Assembly (NCBI GenBank): GCA_024291935.2
Contig: CM044315.1
Location: 74,320,385-74,384,384 of the forward strand
DNA length: 64,000 nucleotides
Reading direction: 5' to 3'
DNA from: Okapia johnstoni
Taxonomy: Eukaryota > Chordata > Mammalia > Artiodactyla > Giraffidae
Made by a program: the position numbers and the translations under genes. Of the stretch, positions 45,111-56,950 are shown one piece after another. Below the pieces are notes generated by a model, which saw only the letters and a program-made list of their open reading frames with translations, was not told where the DNA came from and did not search any database. Each line of letters begins with the position of its first letter. The stretch's first letter is position 1.

Positions 45111-45211
45111 TATGAAAAATAGTGATGATCATGATGATTCTCCAGTAACCAAGTGTTCAGGGTAAAAACATTTTAATAATATTTATTGAGGGCTCACTGT
45201 GTCCTATACAC

Positions 45212-46137
45212 TGTTGTTGTTGTTCAGTCGCTGAGTCATATCCGACTCTGTGTAACTCCATGAACTGCAGAACACCAGGCTTTCCTGTCCTTCACTATCT
45301 CTCTCAGTTTGCTCAGACTCATGTCCATTGAGTCAGTGATGCCATCCAACCACCTTATCCTCTGTCACCCACTTCTCCCTCTGCCGTCAATCTTTCCCAG
45401 CATCAGGGTCTTTTCCTATGAGTCATTTCTTCGCATCAGGTAGCCAAAGTATTGGAGTTGCAGCTTCAGCATTAGTCCTTCCAATGAATATTCAGGACTG
45501 ATTTCCTTTAGGATGGACTGGTTTGATCTCCTTGCTGTCCAAGGCACTCTCAAGAGTCTTCTCCAACACCACAGTTCAAAAGCATCAATTCTTCGGCGCT
45601 CAGCCTTCTTAATGGTCCAACTCTCACATTCATCTATGACTACTGGAAGAACCATAGCTTTGACTAGGTCGACCTTGTTGGCAAAGTGATATCTTTGCTT
45701 TTTAATATGCTGTCTAGGTTGGTCATAGCTTTTCTTCCAAGGAATAAGCGTCTTTTAATTTCATGGCTGCAGTCACCATCCACAGTGATTTCGGAGCCCA
45801 AGAAAATGAAATCTGATACTGTTTCCATTTTTTCTCCATCTGTTTGCCATGAAGTGATGGGACCAGATGCCATGATCTTAGTTTTTTGAATGTTGAGTTT
45901 TAAACCAGCTTTTTCACTCTCCTCTTTCACCTTTATCAAGAGGCTTTTTAGTTCCTCTTTACTTTCTGCCCTTAAAGTGGTATCATCTGCATATCTGAGG
46001 TTGTTGATACTTCTCCTGATAATCTTGACTCCAGCCTGTGAATCATCCAGCCCAGCATTTCATATGATGTACTCGGCATATAAGTTAAATGAGAAGGCTG
46101 ACAATATACAGCCTTGATGTACTCCTTTCCCAATTTT
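45212..46137 (-). mobile_element. BovB LINE 3' fragment
   Basis: The GTT-repeat tail and GTTCAGTCGCTGAGTC are at 45212. The sequence runs through the thumb and RT motif C region and is truncated at about 46137 (CTCCTTTCCCAATTTTG). It is more diverged than the copies at 10.2 and 42.3 kb; motif C is degraded (the complement reads [13 protein letters not shown] with substitutions around it). Confidence 0.92.
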
Positions 46138-46139
46138 GT

Positions 46140-46260
46140 ATGCATTATCATTTAATCCAAAAAGTTATTCTAAAGGTCAATATTCATACTGTCCTCAGAC
46201 ACAAAATAGGTTATGTACCTTGCCCAGTGTCATAGTAAATATCCGAACCAAATATAAACC
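46140..46260 (-). repeat. MIR SINE
   Basis: CATTATCATTTAATCCAAAA, then TACCTTGCCCAGTGTCATAG in reverse MIR order. Confidence 0.6.
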
Positions 46261-46489
46261 TAAGTGTGTATGATTGTACAGACTGCTCTCATGCCTCCTG
46301 AGCCAAGTAAGGAATGAATTAGTGAGATAGTTTATGGTCTAAAAAATGCTTCCGATGTGTAAATGAAGCCTAGTTTTATACATTTGGGAAAGTTTCATTA
46401 TCTCTGATTTCTTTATATTATCCTTGTAATTTTTATTCCTGAGACACAGCCAGATGTAGGTAAAATATACGCTTAGTTGTATTTCTTAC

Positions 46490-46900
46490 TCTGTTTATCC
46501 AGGCATTGTGCTAAGTGCTAAGGAATGGAGCACATTCCTTAGATCACAGAGTATTTGAGAATACTCTGACCTCTCATATAAAGCATCCTCATAGTGTGGT
46601 TCACATAGTAAGTCCTAAGAGTATTTCAGACTGAAAGGGCAAAAGAAGTCAGAGCTGGCCTGGATGACCAAGGAAAGTTTTGTAAAGGAGGAAGCAGATA
46701 AACAAAAATTTAAGATGATTGGATTTTTGGTAGGCTGATAGAGGGAGAACATTCTACAGCCCTTGGGCCAGCTTGAGGAAAGAAGCTAATATTGGAAAGT
46801 TCAAGGCATGGCTAGGCATTGGAGCATAGAACAGATTGATTGAAATATGGAGTTTGTATCAAAAAGTTCTGAGAAAAGACTGATGGGGGATTGTATAAAC
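46490..46900 (-). repeat. Possible L2 LINE, antisense
   Basis: Begins with CAGGCATTGTGCTAAGTGCT, followed by diverged blocks (GGAAGCAGATAAAC and GGGAGAACATTCTACAGCCC) that fit reverse L2. Tentative. Confidence 0.4.
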
Positions 46901-47159
46901 CTCAAATATCAGGGAAGGAAGCTTATTCCATGAGTAGTTTGTTGAACAAAGGAAGGACTTGGTAGTCATGGTCATCTTCAATGTAAGATTACCCCTACGT
47001 TACTCCATAATATATAAATTCACATTCCCTGGCACATAGTAGGTGCTCAGTAAGTGTCAGATCTCTGATCTCTCTCTATCTATGCTCAATATCTAAATGA
47101 TCTCATTCATCTTGTAGCTTCAAATGCTTTGTATACAGGTATAGCTCTGAAGTGCATAT

Positions 47160-48183
47160 TCCAGCCCAGGCTTTCTCCTAAACTCCAGATGTTTATACGT
47201 ACAACTACCTGCTCAACATCTCCACTTTATGTTTGATTGGCATCTCAAATTAAACAATCAAAACTAAACTCCTGATTTCCTCCCTCCCCCAAACCTGCTT
47301 CTCTCCTAGTCATCCTTATCTCATTAAATGACAACTTCATTCTTCTTGTTTAGTCCCAAAATCTCGGATTCATCCTTGATTTCTCTTTCTCTCATTTGCT
47401 CCATCTCATGAGCAAATTTTGTTGATTTTGCCTTCAAAATACATTCAGGATCTACTTCTCACTGCTTCTACGAATAAATGTTAGTCCAAACCACTATCAC
47501 CTCTTGTCTAGTTTACTGTAATGGTGTCCTAACTGGCCATTCTGCCTCCACCCGTGCACCCTCGCCCTTTCAGTCTCTCTTTCTGAAAAATAGTAACAGT
47601 TATTTTTTTTTTAATATAAGACAGATCATGTCATTTCTTTTTTCAAAACCCTATAGTGGCTTCCCATCTAGTTCTGAGTTTTTGAAAGGCCCTCTCTGAT
47701 GTGACTCCTTGGCATTCCTCTGACCCCACTCAGTCTTTTGCAGTCACCCTGGCATCCTTGTTTGTTTAAAACCATGAAACATTTTCCCACTTTGGGTGTT
47801 TGCACTTGTATTTTCTTCTCTAGATATTCATAGTACTCATGCTGTTACTTCCTTTGGATCTCTGCTCAAATACTGCCTTTCCATTGAGGCCTTTTCTCAC
47901 CAACTTACATAAAAAAACAGTTTTCCTTCCCTCTTCTCTGTCCCCACCTTCCCTAAGCTGCCAGAATGGCAATCCCTATGCATCTTACCCTGCTTTTTTC
48001 CCTCCTACACTGAACTGATCACTATCTGACATAGATAATAATAGATATTTACTTGTTTATTGTCTACACCTTACCAGAATGAAAGCTTTTTGAAGGCAGG
48101 AACTTTACTTGTTCACTGCTATATACCTGGCACCTAGAACAGTACCTGGAAGTTAATTGATAGTCAGTAAATAACTGTCTATT
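47160..48183 (+). repeat. L2 LINE 3' kilobase, sense, well preserved
   Basis: About 1 kb in L2 consensus order: CTCCAGATGTTTATACGTAC, ATCTCAAATTAAACAATCAA, AAACCTGCTTCTCTCCTAGT, GATTCATCCTTGATTTCTCT, CAAAACCCTATAGTGGCTTC, TTTGGATCTCTGCTCAAATA, GAATGAAAGCTTTTTGAAGG and CACCTAGAACAGTACCTGGA. The best L2 in the window. Confidence 0.93.
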
Positions 48184-48204
48184 GAATAAAGCAGACAAAT
48201 AACC

Positions 48205-48370
48205 TGTGAAGTAATAATAATGCTGTCTACCACTGTGTGAGTTCCCACTGTGTGTTGGGCAGCTGTGCTCTGTGCTGGACAGGTATCATTTAATTGAATC
48301 CTTACAACAACCCTATGAGACTGCTATTATCATTACTTTATAATTGAAAAAAATTAAAGGCATAAAGAAC
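48205..48370 (-). repeat. MIR SINE
   Basis: GTGTGTTGGGCAGCTGTGCT, CATTTAATTGAATCCTTACA and ACAACCCTATGAGACTGC. Confidence 0.75.
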
Positions 48371-48409
48371 CAAGTTAAAAACCGAGGTCCAGATTATGTT
48401 ATATCAAGC

Positions 48410-48510
48410 AAATATTATCTCTATTTTACAGATACAGAAACTGAAATTTCTTTAAGTGTTTTGACCAAGATCACATAGCCAGAGAGTGGCAGAGCTGGAA
48501 ATTAAATATG
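48410..48510 (-). repeat. MIR SINE, partial
   Basis: TTTTACAGATACAGAAACTG, then CCAAGATCACATAGCCAGAG and GGCAGAGCTGG. Confidence 0.75.
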
Positions 48511-49234
48511 ATGGTCCTTATTCTTTTTCTTACATATCTCACTGGCAGTTTGGAGAGAAGAATTGACATGAAGAAAGACTGAAGCCAGAACAATAGTCAG
48601 GGGATGTCACAATACTTAAGATAAGACTGATAAAAATGCAACTAAACGGGGAGATTAGAGAGATGGTTGTATGTATGTAAAGTCTAATGCTTAGACTATA
48701 AGTATTGTGATAAATGGTTCTACAGATCTTCCTGCCTTTTCTGTACCTGGAGTCAGACAGATCTTCATTCTCATGTTGGCACTTCTGTCCATTTGCTGAG
48801 TTACACTGAGTAAATGATTTGTTTTCTATATTTCAGTTACTTCATCTTTCAAGTGAGGATAATGTGCATCTTCACGGATACACTGTGATGATAAGATCAA
48901 AAGTGATAATGAGAACACTTGGTAGACAGCAGAGGGCCATGCCATTTGATTTGGTAATGCTGAGTTTCTTTGATCCATCTCCAGCAAGTCATTGCCTTTG
49001 ACCTGTCTCTAACTCTTAAAAGATAAACTTTTATAGACACATTCCTCATTCTTAATATGAGGGTGACCTGCACTTTGTCACTTGGATTATAACAGGTCCT
49101 TTCTTGGAAGAAAGTCCACTGTTTATTGTAGTTCCCCTGGTGTAGGAAAAATGTGTTCTGAGCATTGGCAATCACAATGGGGGAGACAGCATGATGCTGT
49201 AGTATAAAGAATGAATTATCAGGTGGACCTTGGA
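48511..49234. other. Intron sequence with weak MIR text
   Basis: A short sense MIR-like stretch may lie near 48750-48870. Nothing else is recognised. Confidence 0.4.
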
Positions 49235-49380
49235 TACACATAACCTCTATAAACTGGTTCCTTCACATGTAAGGAGGTAGATAATAATAGCCATCTATAG
49301 AGCAGTTTTAAGGATTAAATGAGGTGATTTGAGAGCACAGACATGGCACGTAGTAGGTACTCAGGATATGTGAGGCTTTA
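49235..49380 (+). repeat. MIR SINE, 3' half
   Basis: GGTAGATAATAATAGCCATC, AAGGATTAAATGAGGTGATT and ATGGCACGTAGTAGGTACTC in sense order. Confidence 0.7.
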
Positions 49381-49784
49381 AGAAGTGTAGACCTTATGCT
49401 GGGAAGAAGTGACATATCTCACCATGGGCATGCCCCCTGGGCAAGGCACTGTGTGTAGGATGAGATCACATCATGTAACTTTTAGTCAGACTTTCCTTTA
49501 AGGAAGTATATTCTCTTCTCCTTCTTCCACACCACTGTTTCCATAAAGCAGAATCCTGTTAGTTAGGACTGCATGGAAATGTGACTAAACACCAGAGAGG
49601 TTTTTAGTAAAAAGTGTTGGTACAATTTTTTACTTTAGTTTCAGATGAGCTGGGTCTGAGCCTTCTGAAAGTGAATGGATGCTGATGTGAAAGTTTTCTT
49701 TAAAATGTTTATGCCTGATTTGGTGATCTCTTCAGTTCTTACGGCCTTTTCCAACTTTCACTCATTCAAGGATAATAATAATTA
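49381..49784. other. Intron sequence, nothing recognised
   Basis: No feature could be identified. Confidence 0.5.
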
Positions 49785-49985
49785 TTAATGTGCTCTGCTG
49801 TGCTAGACACTTTAGAAAGTATTCTCTCAATCTTTATACAAACCCTAAAGTATAGATAGTGGCTCTGTTTTCCAAATAAGGTAACTGAGGCAGCAAGACA
49901 TTTAGTATTATTTCGAGGGTCATATACGTGATAACTGACATAATTGGGATTTGAACATCCAAAACCTATGCTTTTTATCCTAAAT
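49785..49985 (-). repeat. MIR SINE
   Basis: Reverse MIR: GTGCTAGACACTTTAGAAAG, GGTAACTGAGGCAGCAAGAC and ATAATTGGGATTTGAACATC. Confidence 0.75.
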
Positions 49986-50004
49986 GGAAAACTTTTTATA
50001 TAAT

Positions 50005-50560
50005 GTGTCAGGAGGGTCCCCAAGGTCTACCTCCAGGTTCAGTGATACAGCTGTGATTTATTATAGCAAAGGAATATAAAGCAAAATCAACAAAGAGAAA
50101 AGGCACATGGGCCAAGTCCAGAGAAAATCGGGCAAAGCTGCTTCCAAGGGTCCTCTGTCAGTGGAGTCACATAGGATGAGCTTCATTCCCTCAGCAGTGA
50201 TTTGGACAGCACATGTGAAATGTTGCCAATCAAGGAAGCTTTTTAGGGGCTTAATAGGGGTCTGATTACATAAGGACCCTCTGCCTGGTACACACAGAAA
50301 TTTCAGAATCTGAGAAGGAAAGCAGGTGTTTAGCATACCTGTATTGTTTGTACAAACCGTTTAAGTAACTTTAGTGAGCTACTCTTATCAGTTCCGGGAA
50401 TAATGGGAACCCCCCCTAAAATCCAAGTTGCCAGACACCAGCCAAAGGCCGACCTCATAAGCAAACCTTTCAAAGAATAGCAGTTGGGCCTGCTATGTTA
50501 GCTCTTTTCTGCAGAGATCACCCTTTGCTTCTGTCCAAGGCATCTTTACAGAAAAATTAT
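50005..50560 (-). mobile_element. Probable MER21-like LTR (ERVL class), antisense
   Basis: The region starts TGTCAGGAGGGTCCCCAAGG and continues with GTGATTTATTATAGCAAAGG, AGTGGAGTCACATAGGATGA, AAATGTTGCCAATCAAGGAA, GGTGTTTAGCATACCTGTAT and CCTGCTATGTTAGCTCTTTT. I recognise this order as a MER21-type solitary or 3' LTR of an ancient endogenous retrovirus. The exact right boundary is unclear. The call rests on pattern memory only, without a search. Confidence 0.55.
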
Positions 50561-52196
50561 GATCAATAGGAACCTATACACAGGGTGAGAAAAGCCTATA
50601 GTTGTTGATCTCAATTACTTAAGCTTTTTAGAGATCCTAGACTTAGCCAGTTAAAACAAATCCTGTTAACCATTTTAGTCTGTCTTAGAAAGCCAGATGA
50701 ATTCCTCCTTAAGTTTATGTGTTAACCCCTTCTCTCACCTGGCCCAAGGCATTGGTTCAGGTACAACACAACTAGCTAGTTGAAGCTGACATGAAGCTCC
50801 TTCCATTGATGAGGCAGTGTCACAATATCCAGGAACACACCAGAAGTGCAGTCACAGAGGACGGTCATGCTACCCCTGGAAACAAAGCTTGCAAGTGTTA
50901 GAGCACCCCAAGCAGGACATGCATTAGTTGGGCCCACTGTGATACCTCCCACCTCTGAGTTCTCAGTCAATGATTTAGTTCAGCCCTTGGTTTCAGAGGC
51001 AGTCTCAAACAGTTTTGCTTATCCGTGACACCAGTTCATTCACCTCCTGAGTGTAGATGGCATCTGGAGACATTCTGTTTGGAACTTATGGAGCTGAGAC
51101 CACCCCCTGCTGTCTCATAGTCACCACTGTCATGTGTGATTGTAGACACAGCAGTCAGTTTGAATTCAAAGCACTTGCAGCAGCTTGGAAAGGCAGCATG
51201 GAGAGTTTTCCTTCAGGAAGAAGGGAAAGCATCTGGGAACAGTTTTTAAAAGCAAAGATCTTTAATGCTTTCTCCCTCCTTTGTAAACCCACTACCACCA
51301 CAAGGTGTCAGGGTTTTTGTTTAGTTTTTTTCTCCTTTGTTTTAAAATTGTTGTGTCTCAACAGTCAAAACTTTACTTTTTTAAAAGCTATCCCCTGCTC
51401 TCATCCAGACCCTTCCTCAGGAAGGACTGTGTATGCAACAGGAAAAAAGATTTTAATAGAATATCATTTTTATACACCTAAACCAGAAAGACATGTCATG
51501 TTTCAGATTTGGTTAGTACAAAATCCTGAATTATGAAAAATTTTAAAAGTGACTTTATATAACCTCCCACTCTTTTCTCCTGTTCATTTATCCCATGAAC
51601 AGCCTGGAAAAGATCAATCCCTTTCTGAGAACAGTAGCATTTAATAATCAAATTGTCTTTCAAAGTTGTGTGCTCCCAGAGAAAGTGAGAGAAGCAGAGT
51701 CAGGCTATTTATTAGTCCATTGTTGCACACTCCAACTATTCTGGGAAGTTAAACACACGTCAACAGCGATGAGATGTCCCCCAGAGGTAGTCAGGAGTCC
51801 ATTCTGTCAAGAGTGGGCAAAGGGGTCACACTCTGTGATAGTTCCATCTCTGTATCAAATATAAGCCCATCAGCAGGTTGATTTTGGATGGTCCGATCAA
51901 AATACAAACACTTTCCTGTTGGCATTTGTATGTTACTCAGATGGTACAGACAGCGTTCATAATGTTTCACAATTTCAGGCCCTACCCAGAGGTATCCTAA
52001 ATCTACAATGATCCCAGAGTTGGAGTCCTGTTCATTGAACCTATGCTTGCTTGCAGTTCAGCACTTGTAGTACATTCTGATGCTGAAGCTGCTCACAGCA
52101 GACAATCAGGTTTTAGGTTAAAGTTAGGTCTGGGCCATTAGGATTTGTGTGTGGATTTAAGATTCCAATAGAAGGCATTAGTGATTTTGATTTTGA
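50561..52196. other. Unassigned intron region, possibly ERV internal or old retrocopy
   Basis: No known repeat was identified. Two features stand out. A 159-codon + strand open frame lies at 51057-51536 (starting MASGDILFGTYG). An 88-codon minus-strand open stretch at 51791-52057 has coding-like composition (contains GYLWVGPEIVKHYERC). Neither matches a family I know. If the LTR at 50005-50560 is real and antisense, internal retroviral sequence would be expected just to its right. Confidence 0.35.
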
Positions 52197-52263
52197 ATTT
52201 TTTTCCAAAATCACTGCAGATAGTGACTACAGCCATGAAATTAAAAGATGCTTGCTCCTTGGA
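52197..52263 (+). mobile_element. Older BovB fragment, left half
   Basis: TTTCCAAAATCACTGCAGAT to GATGCTTGCTCCTTGGA is sense BovB from just after RT motif C. It stops at the insertion of the full-length BovB and continues at 55509. Confidence 0.88.
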
Positions 52264-55200
52264 TTTTCATTCTTTTCAAATCACAATCACAGAAAACTAA
52301 CCAATCTGATCACATGGACCACAGCCTTGTCTAACTCAATGAAACTATGAGCCATGCCGTGTAGGGCCACCCAAGACAACGGGTCATGGTGGAGAGTTCT
52401 GACAATATGTGGTCCACTGGACAAGGGAGTGGCAAACCACTTCAGTATTCTTGCCTTGAGAACCCCATGAACAGTATGAAAAGGCAAAAGGACGGGACAC
52501 TGAAAGATGAACTCCCCAAGTCGATAGGTGCCCAATATGCTACTAGAGATCAATGGAGAAATAACTCCAGTAAGAATGAAGAGACGGAGCCAAATCAAGA
52601 ACAACACCCAGTTGTGGATGTGACTGGTGATGGAAGTAAAGTCCGATGCTGCAAGAGCAATATTGCATAGGAACCTGGAATGTTAGGTCCATGAATCAAG
52701 GAAAATTGGAAGTGGTCAAACAGGAGATGGAAAGAGTTAACATCCACATTTTAGGAATCAGCAAACAAAAATGGTCTGGAATGGGTGAATTAAACTCAAA
52801 TGACCATTATATCTACTACTGTGGGCAAGAAGAAATGGAGTAGCCTTAGAAGAAATGGAGTAACCCTCATAGTCAACAAAAGAATCCAGTACTTTGGTAC
52901 TGAAATGCAGTACTTTGGTGCAATCTCAAAAATGACAGAATGATCTCTATTCGTTTCCAAGGCATTCCATTCAGTATCATAGTAATCCAAGTCTATGCCC
53001 CGACCAGTACCGCTGAAGAAGCTGAAGTTGAACAGTTCTATGAAGACCTACAAGGCCTTCTAGAACTAACACCCAAAAAAGATGTCATTTTCATTATAGG
53101 GGACTGGAATGCAAAAGTAGGAAGTCAAGAAACACCTGGAGTAACAGGCAAATTTGGCCTTGGAGTACAAAATGAAGCAGGGCAAAGGCTAACAGAGTTT
53201 TGCCAAGAGAACGCACTGGTCAAAGCAAACACCCTTTTCCAACAATACAAGAGAAGACTCTACACGTCAGCATCACCATATGGTCAATACCGAAATCAGA
53301 CTGATTATATTCTTTGCAGCCGAAGATGGAGAAGCTCTATACAGTCAGCAAAAACAAGACCAGGAGCTGACTATGGCTCAGATCATGAACTCCTTATTGC
53401 CAAATTCAGACTTAAATTGAAAAAAGTATGGAGAACTACTAGACCATTCAGGTATGACCTAAATCAAATCCCTTATGATGATAACAGTGGAAGTGACGAA
53501 TAGATTCAAGGGATTAGATCTGATAGAGTGCCAAAAGAACTATGGACGGAGGTTCATGACATTGAATAGGAGGCAGTGATCAAGATCATCCCCAAGAAAA
53601 GGAAATGCAAAAAGGCAAAATGGTTGTCTGAGGAGGCTTTACAAATAGCTGAGAAAAGAAAAGATGCAAAAAGCAAAGGAGTAAAGGAAAGATACATCCA
53701 TTTGAATGCAGAGTTCCAAAGAATAGCAAGGAGAGATAAGAAAACCTTCCTCAGTGATCAGTGCAAAGAAATAGAGGAAAACAATAGAATGGGAAAGACT
53801 AGAGATCTCTTCAAGAAAATTAGAGATACCAAGAGAACATTTCATGCAAAGATGGGCTCAATAAAGGACAGAAATGGTATGGACCTAACAGAAGCGAAGA
53901 TATTAAGAAGAGGTGGCAAGAATACACAAAAGAACTATACAGAAAAGATCTTCATGACCCAGATAACCACAATGGCGTGATCACTCACCTAGAGCCAGAC
54001 ATCCTGGAATGTGAAGTCAAGTGGGCCTTAGGAAGCATCACTACGAACAAAGCTAGTGTAGGTGATGGAATTCCAGTTGAGCTATTTCAAATCCTAAAGG
54101 ATGATGCTGTTAAAGTACTGCACTCAATATGCCAGCAAATTTGGAAGACTCAGCAGGGGCCACAGGACTGGAAAAGATCTGTTTTCATTCCAATCTCAAA
54201 GAAAGGCAATGCCAAAGAATGCTCAAACTACTACAGAATTGCACTTAACTCACACACTAGCAAAGTAATGCTCAAAATTCTCCAAGCCAGGCTTCAACAG
54301 TACATGAACCATGAATTCCCAGATGTTCAAACTGGTTTTGAAAAGGCAGAGGAAACAGAGATTAAATCGCCAACATCTGTTGGATCACCGAAAAAGCAAG
54401 AGAGTTTCAGAAAAACACCTGCTTTATTGACTATGCCAAAGCCTTTGACTGTGTGGATCACAACAAACTGTGGAAAATTCTGAGAGAGATGGGAATACCT
54501 GACCACCTGACCTGCCTCCTGAGAAATCTGTATGCAGGTCAAGAAGCAACAGTTAGAACTGGACATGGAACAACAAAATGGTTCCAAATTGGGAAAGGAG
54601 TCCATCAAGGCTGTATATTGTCATCCTGCTTATTTAACTTATATGCAGAGTACTGCATGAGAAGTGCTGGGCTGGATGAAGCACAAGCTGGAATCAAGAT
54701 TGCCAGGAGAAATATCAGTAACCTCAGATATGCAGATGACACCACCCTTATGGCAGAAAGCAAAGAAGAACTAAAGAGCCTGTTGATGAAAGGGAAAGAG
54801 GAGAGTGAAAAAGTTGGCTTAAAGCTCAACATTCAGAAAACTAAGATCATGGCATCCGGTCCCATCATTTCATGGCCAATAGATGGGAAAACAATGGAAA
54901 CAGAAACATTATGTTTTGGGGCTCCAGAATCACTATAGATGGTGACTGCAGCCATGAAATTAAAAGATGCTTGCTCCTTGGAAGAAAAACTATGGCCAAC
55001 CTAGACAGCATATTAAAAAGCAGAGACATTATTTTGCCAACAAAGGTCCATCTAGTCAAAGCTATGGTTTTTCCAGTAGTCATGTATGGATGTGAGAGTT
55101 GGATTATAAAGAAAGCTGGGTGCCAAAGAATTGATGCTTTTGAACTGTGGTGTTGGAGTAGACTCTTGAGAGTCCCTTGGACTGCAAGGAAATCCAGCCA

Positions 55201-55508
55201 GCCCATCCTAAAGGAAATCAGTCCTGAATATTCATTGGAAAGACTGATGCTGAAGCTGAAACTCCAATACTTTGGCCACCTGAATTAAAGAACTGACTCA
55301 TAGGAAAAGACCCTGATGCTGGGAAAGAGTGAAGGTAGGAGGAGAAGGGGACAACAGAGGATGAGATAGTTGAATGGCGTCACCGACTTGATGGACGTGA
55401 GTTTGAGTAAGCTCCAGGAGTTGTTGATGGACAGGGAAGGCTGGCATGCTGCAGTCCATGCGGTTGCAAAGAGTCGGACACAACTCAGCGATGGAACTGA
55501 ACTGAACT
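52264..55508 (+). mobile_element. Near full-length BovB LINE, sense
   Basis: About 3.25 kb: a 5' leader (CCAATCTGATCACATGGACC region), AP-endonuclease, linker, RT, thumb and the AACTGAACTG tail. The site duplication TGCTCCTTGGA (52253-52263 and 55508-55518) shows insertion into an older BovB, with at most one base of ambiguity at the 3' end. It is the only copy in this window that keeps the 5' end. Confidence 0.95.
52646..55490 (+). pseudogene. BovB endonuclease-reverse transcriptase, multiply broken
   Basis: Fragments in order: endonuclease N-terminus CIGTWNVRSM (52664 on), where the usual catalytic Glu of LGISELKW is lost (LGISKQKW); a short tandem duplication near 52830-52865; endonuclease core VIQVYAPTS, IIGDWNAKVGSQE, NQTDYILCS and GSDHELL (52940-53503); linker (53576-53980); RT palm with motif A degraded near 54400; motif B GVHQGCILSSCLFN and intact motif [11 protein letters not shown] (54453-54938); thumb [13 protein letters not shown] to ALKLKLQYFGHL (54872-55288). 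At least five frame changes or stops separate the pieces, so no product is possible. The linker deletion near 53894 is shared with the copy at 44-2327. Confidence 0.93.
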
Positions 55509-55968
55509 GCTCCTTGGAAGGAAAGCAACAACAAATCTAAACAAAACAAAGATATCACTTGGCCGACAATGGTCTGTATAGTCAAAGCTATGGTGTCCAG
55601 TAGTTATGTATGGATGTGAGAGTTGGACTGTAAAGAAATCTGAGTGCTTTCCAGTAGTGGTGTTGGAAAAGACTCTTGAGAGTCCCTTGGAACACAAAGA
55701 GATCAAACCAGTTAATCCCAAAGGAAGGACTGTTGCTGAAGCTGAAGCTCCAGTACTTTGGCCACCTGATGCAAAGAACCGACTCATTGGAAAAGACCCT
55801 GATGCTGGGAAAGATTAAAGGCAAAAGGAGAAGGGGGTGGTAGAGGATGAGATCGTTAGATAGCATCACCAACTTAGTGGACATGAGTTTGAGCAAAGTC
55901 CGGGAGATAATGAATGACAGGGAAGCCTGTTGTGCTCAACTTAGCAACTGAACAACAGAAGCCAACAA
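55509..55968 (+). mobile_element. Older BovB fragment, right half
   Basis: Continues 52197-52263 after the nested insertion: GCTCCTTGGAAGGAAAGCAA, VMYGCESWTVKK in translation, then TGCTGGGAAAGATTAAAGGC and the decayed tail AACTTAGCAACTGAACAACA. It has several small deletions compared with the other copies, consistent with greater age. Confidence 0.9.
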
Positions 55969-56739
55969 CTTTTCTTCTGCAACAGCAAAGCTAAGATGCT
56001 ATAGGGACAGACAGCTGTGTTCCAAGTTCAAATGGCAAGCAAGACTTTCCTACGCTGTTTTGGCCTTGTCCAAATTTACCTGCTCAAAACTATGCACAGT
56101 TTACCTGGAAAATCATAAGCCTCTAAAGACTAGACATCTGATTTTATAAGTGCTGATGAGTAAACTAAAAACTACTTTTTAAAAATTCCCAAGGTATATC
56201 TCTGGAGGTTGCCTCTCTTTTCTATATTGTCTTTTTTTCCTCCAGATGTTCTAATAAGCAAAAATCGTTCTGGAGACTTGTTCTGTTATTAAAAGGGTTT
56301 AAATTCTAACCCACTCACCAGTAGCAAAGAGCAAGGCAGTTGTGTTCTGCTAACACTTTCTGCTTGCACCTTTCCCCAGTTAAGCTGATTCCACTAGCAT
56401 TTATGAAATTAGAGGTGTATAATGTTTTAGATCAATTTTTACTATATACGCAAATATAGTAGCCACAAAACCATTATTTTTTAGTCACCCCCAAATCTGT
56501 AGTAGTCTGCTCAGAGCCCCTGCAGTTGTTCTTGAGGTTGCAGCTATGCTCCCTCACCACAGAGGGAGAATTACTTTCTTCAAACTGGCTACTTAAAGTA
56601 AAGAGGGAGTTGTTGGTATTTATTTTTCCTTGCTTGTTTTATAAGCAAATATAAATCAACACTGTAAGGATGATTTATTTAACACTACTTCTCTTCAGTC
56701 ACATTTCTGAGGCACTGTAGCCTGAAACAAGAGCATGCA
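55969..56739. other. Intron sequence, nothing recognised
   Basis: No repeat or exon could be named. Confidence 0.5.
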
Positions 56740-56950
56740 TAGACCTGGAGTCAAATGGACCTGGCCTTGAATTTAGATCAACTTTTTGCTGAGTGATCTT
56801 AGAGAGATTACTTAATCTCTTGGTAAAATGAGAGTTACAGTATCTACTTTAAAGGGTTGTTGTGAGCATTAAGTGAAAGAATAAATGTAACATGTTTAAT
56901 ATATATATAGCATTTAACAGGGTAAAAATCTAATAATGGTAACTGATAGA
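56740..56950 (+). repeat. MIR SINE
   Basis: GACCTGGAGTCAAATGGACC, GAGATTACTTAATCTCTTGG, AAGGGTTGTTGTGAGCATTA and a TATAGCATTTAACAGGGT end. Confidence 0.85.
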
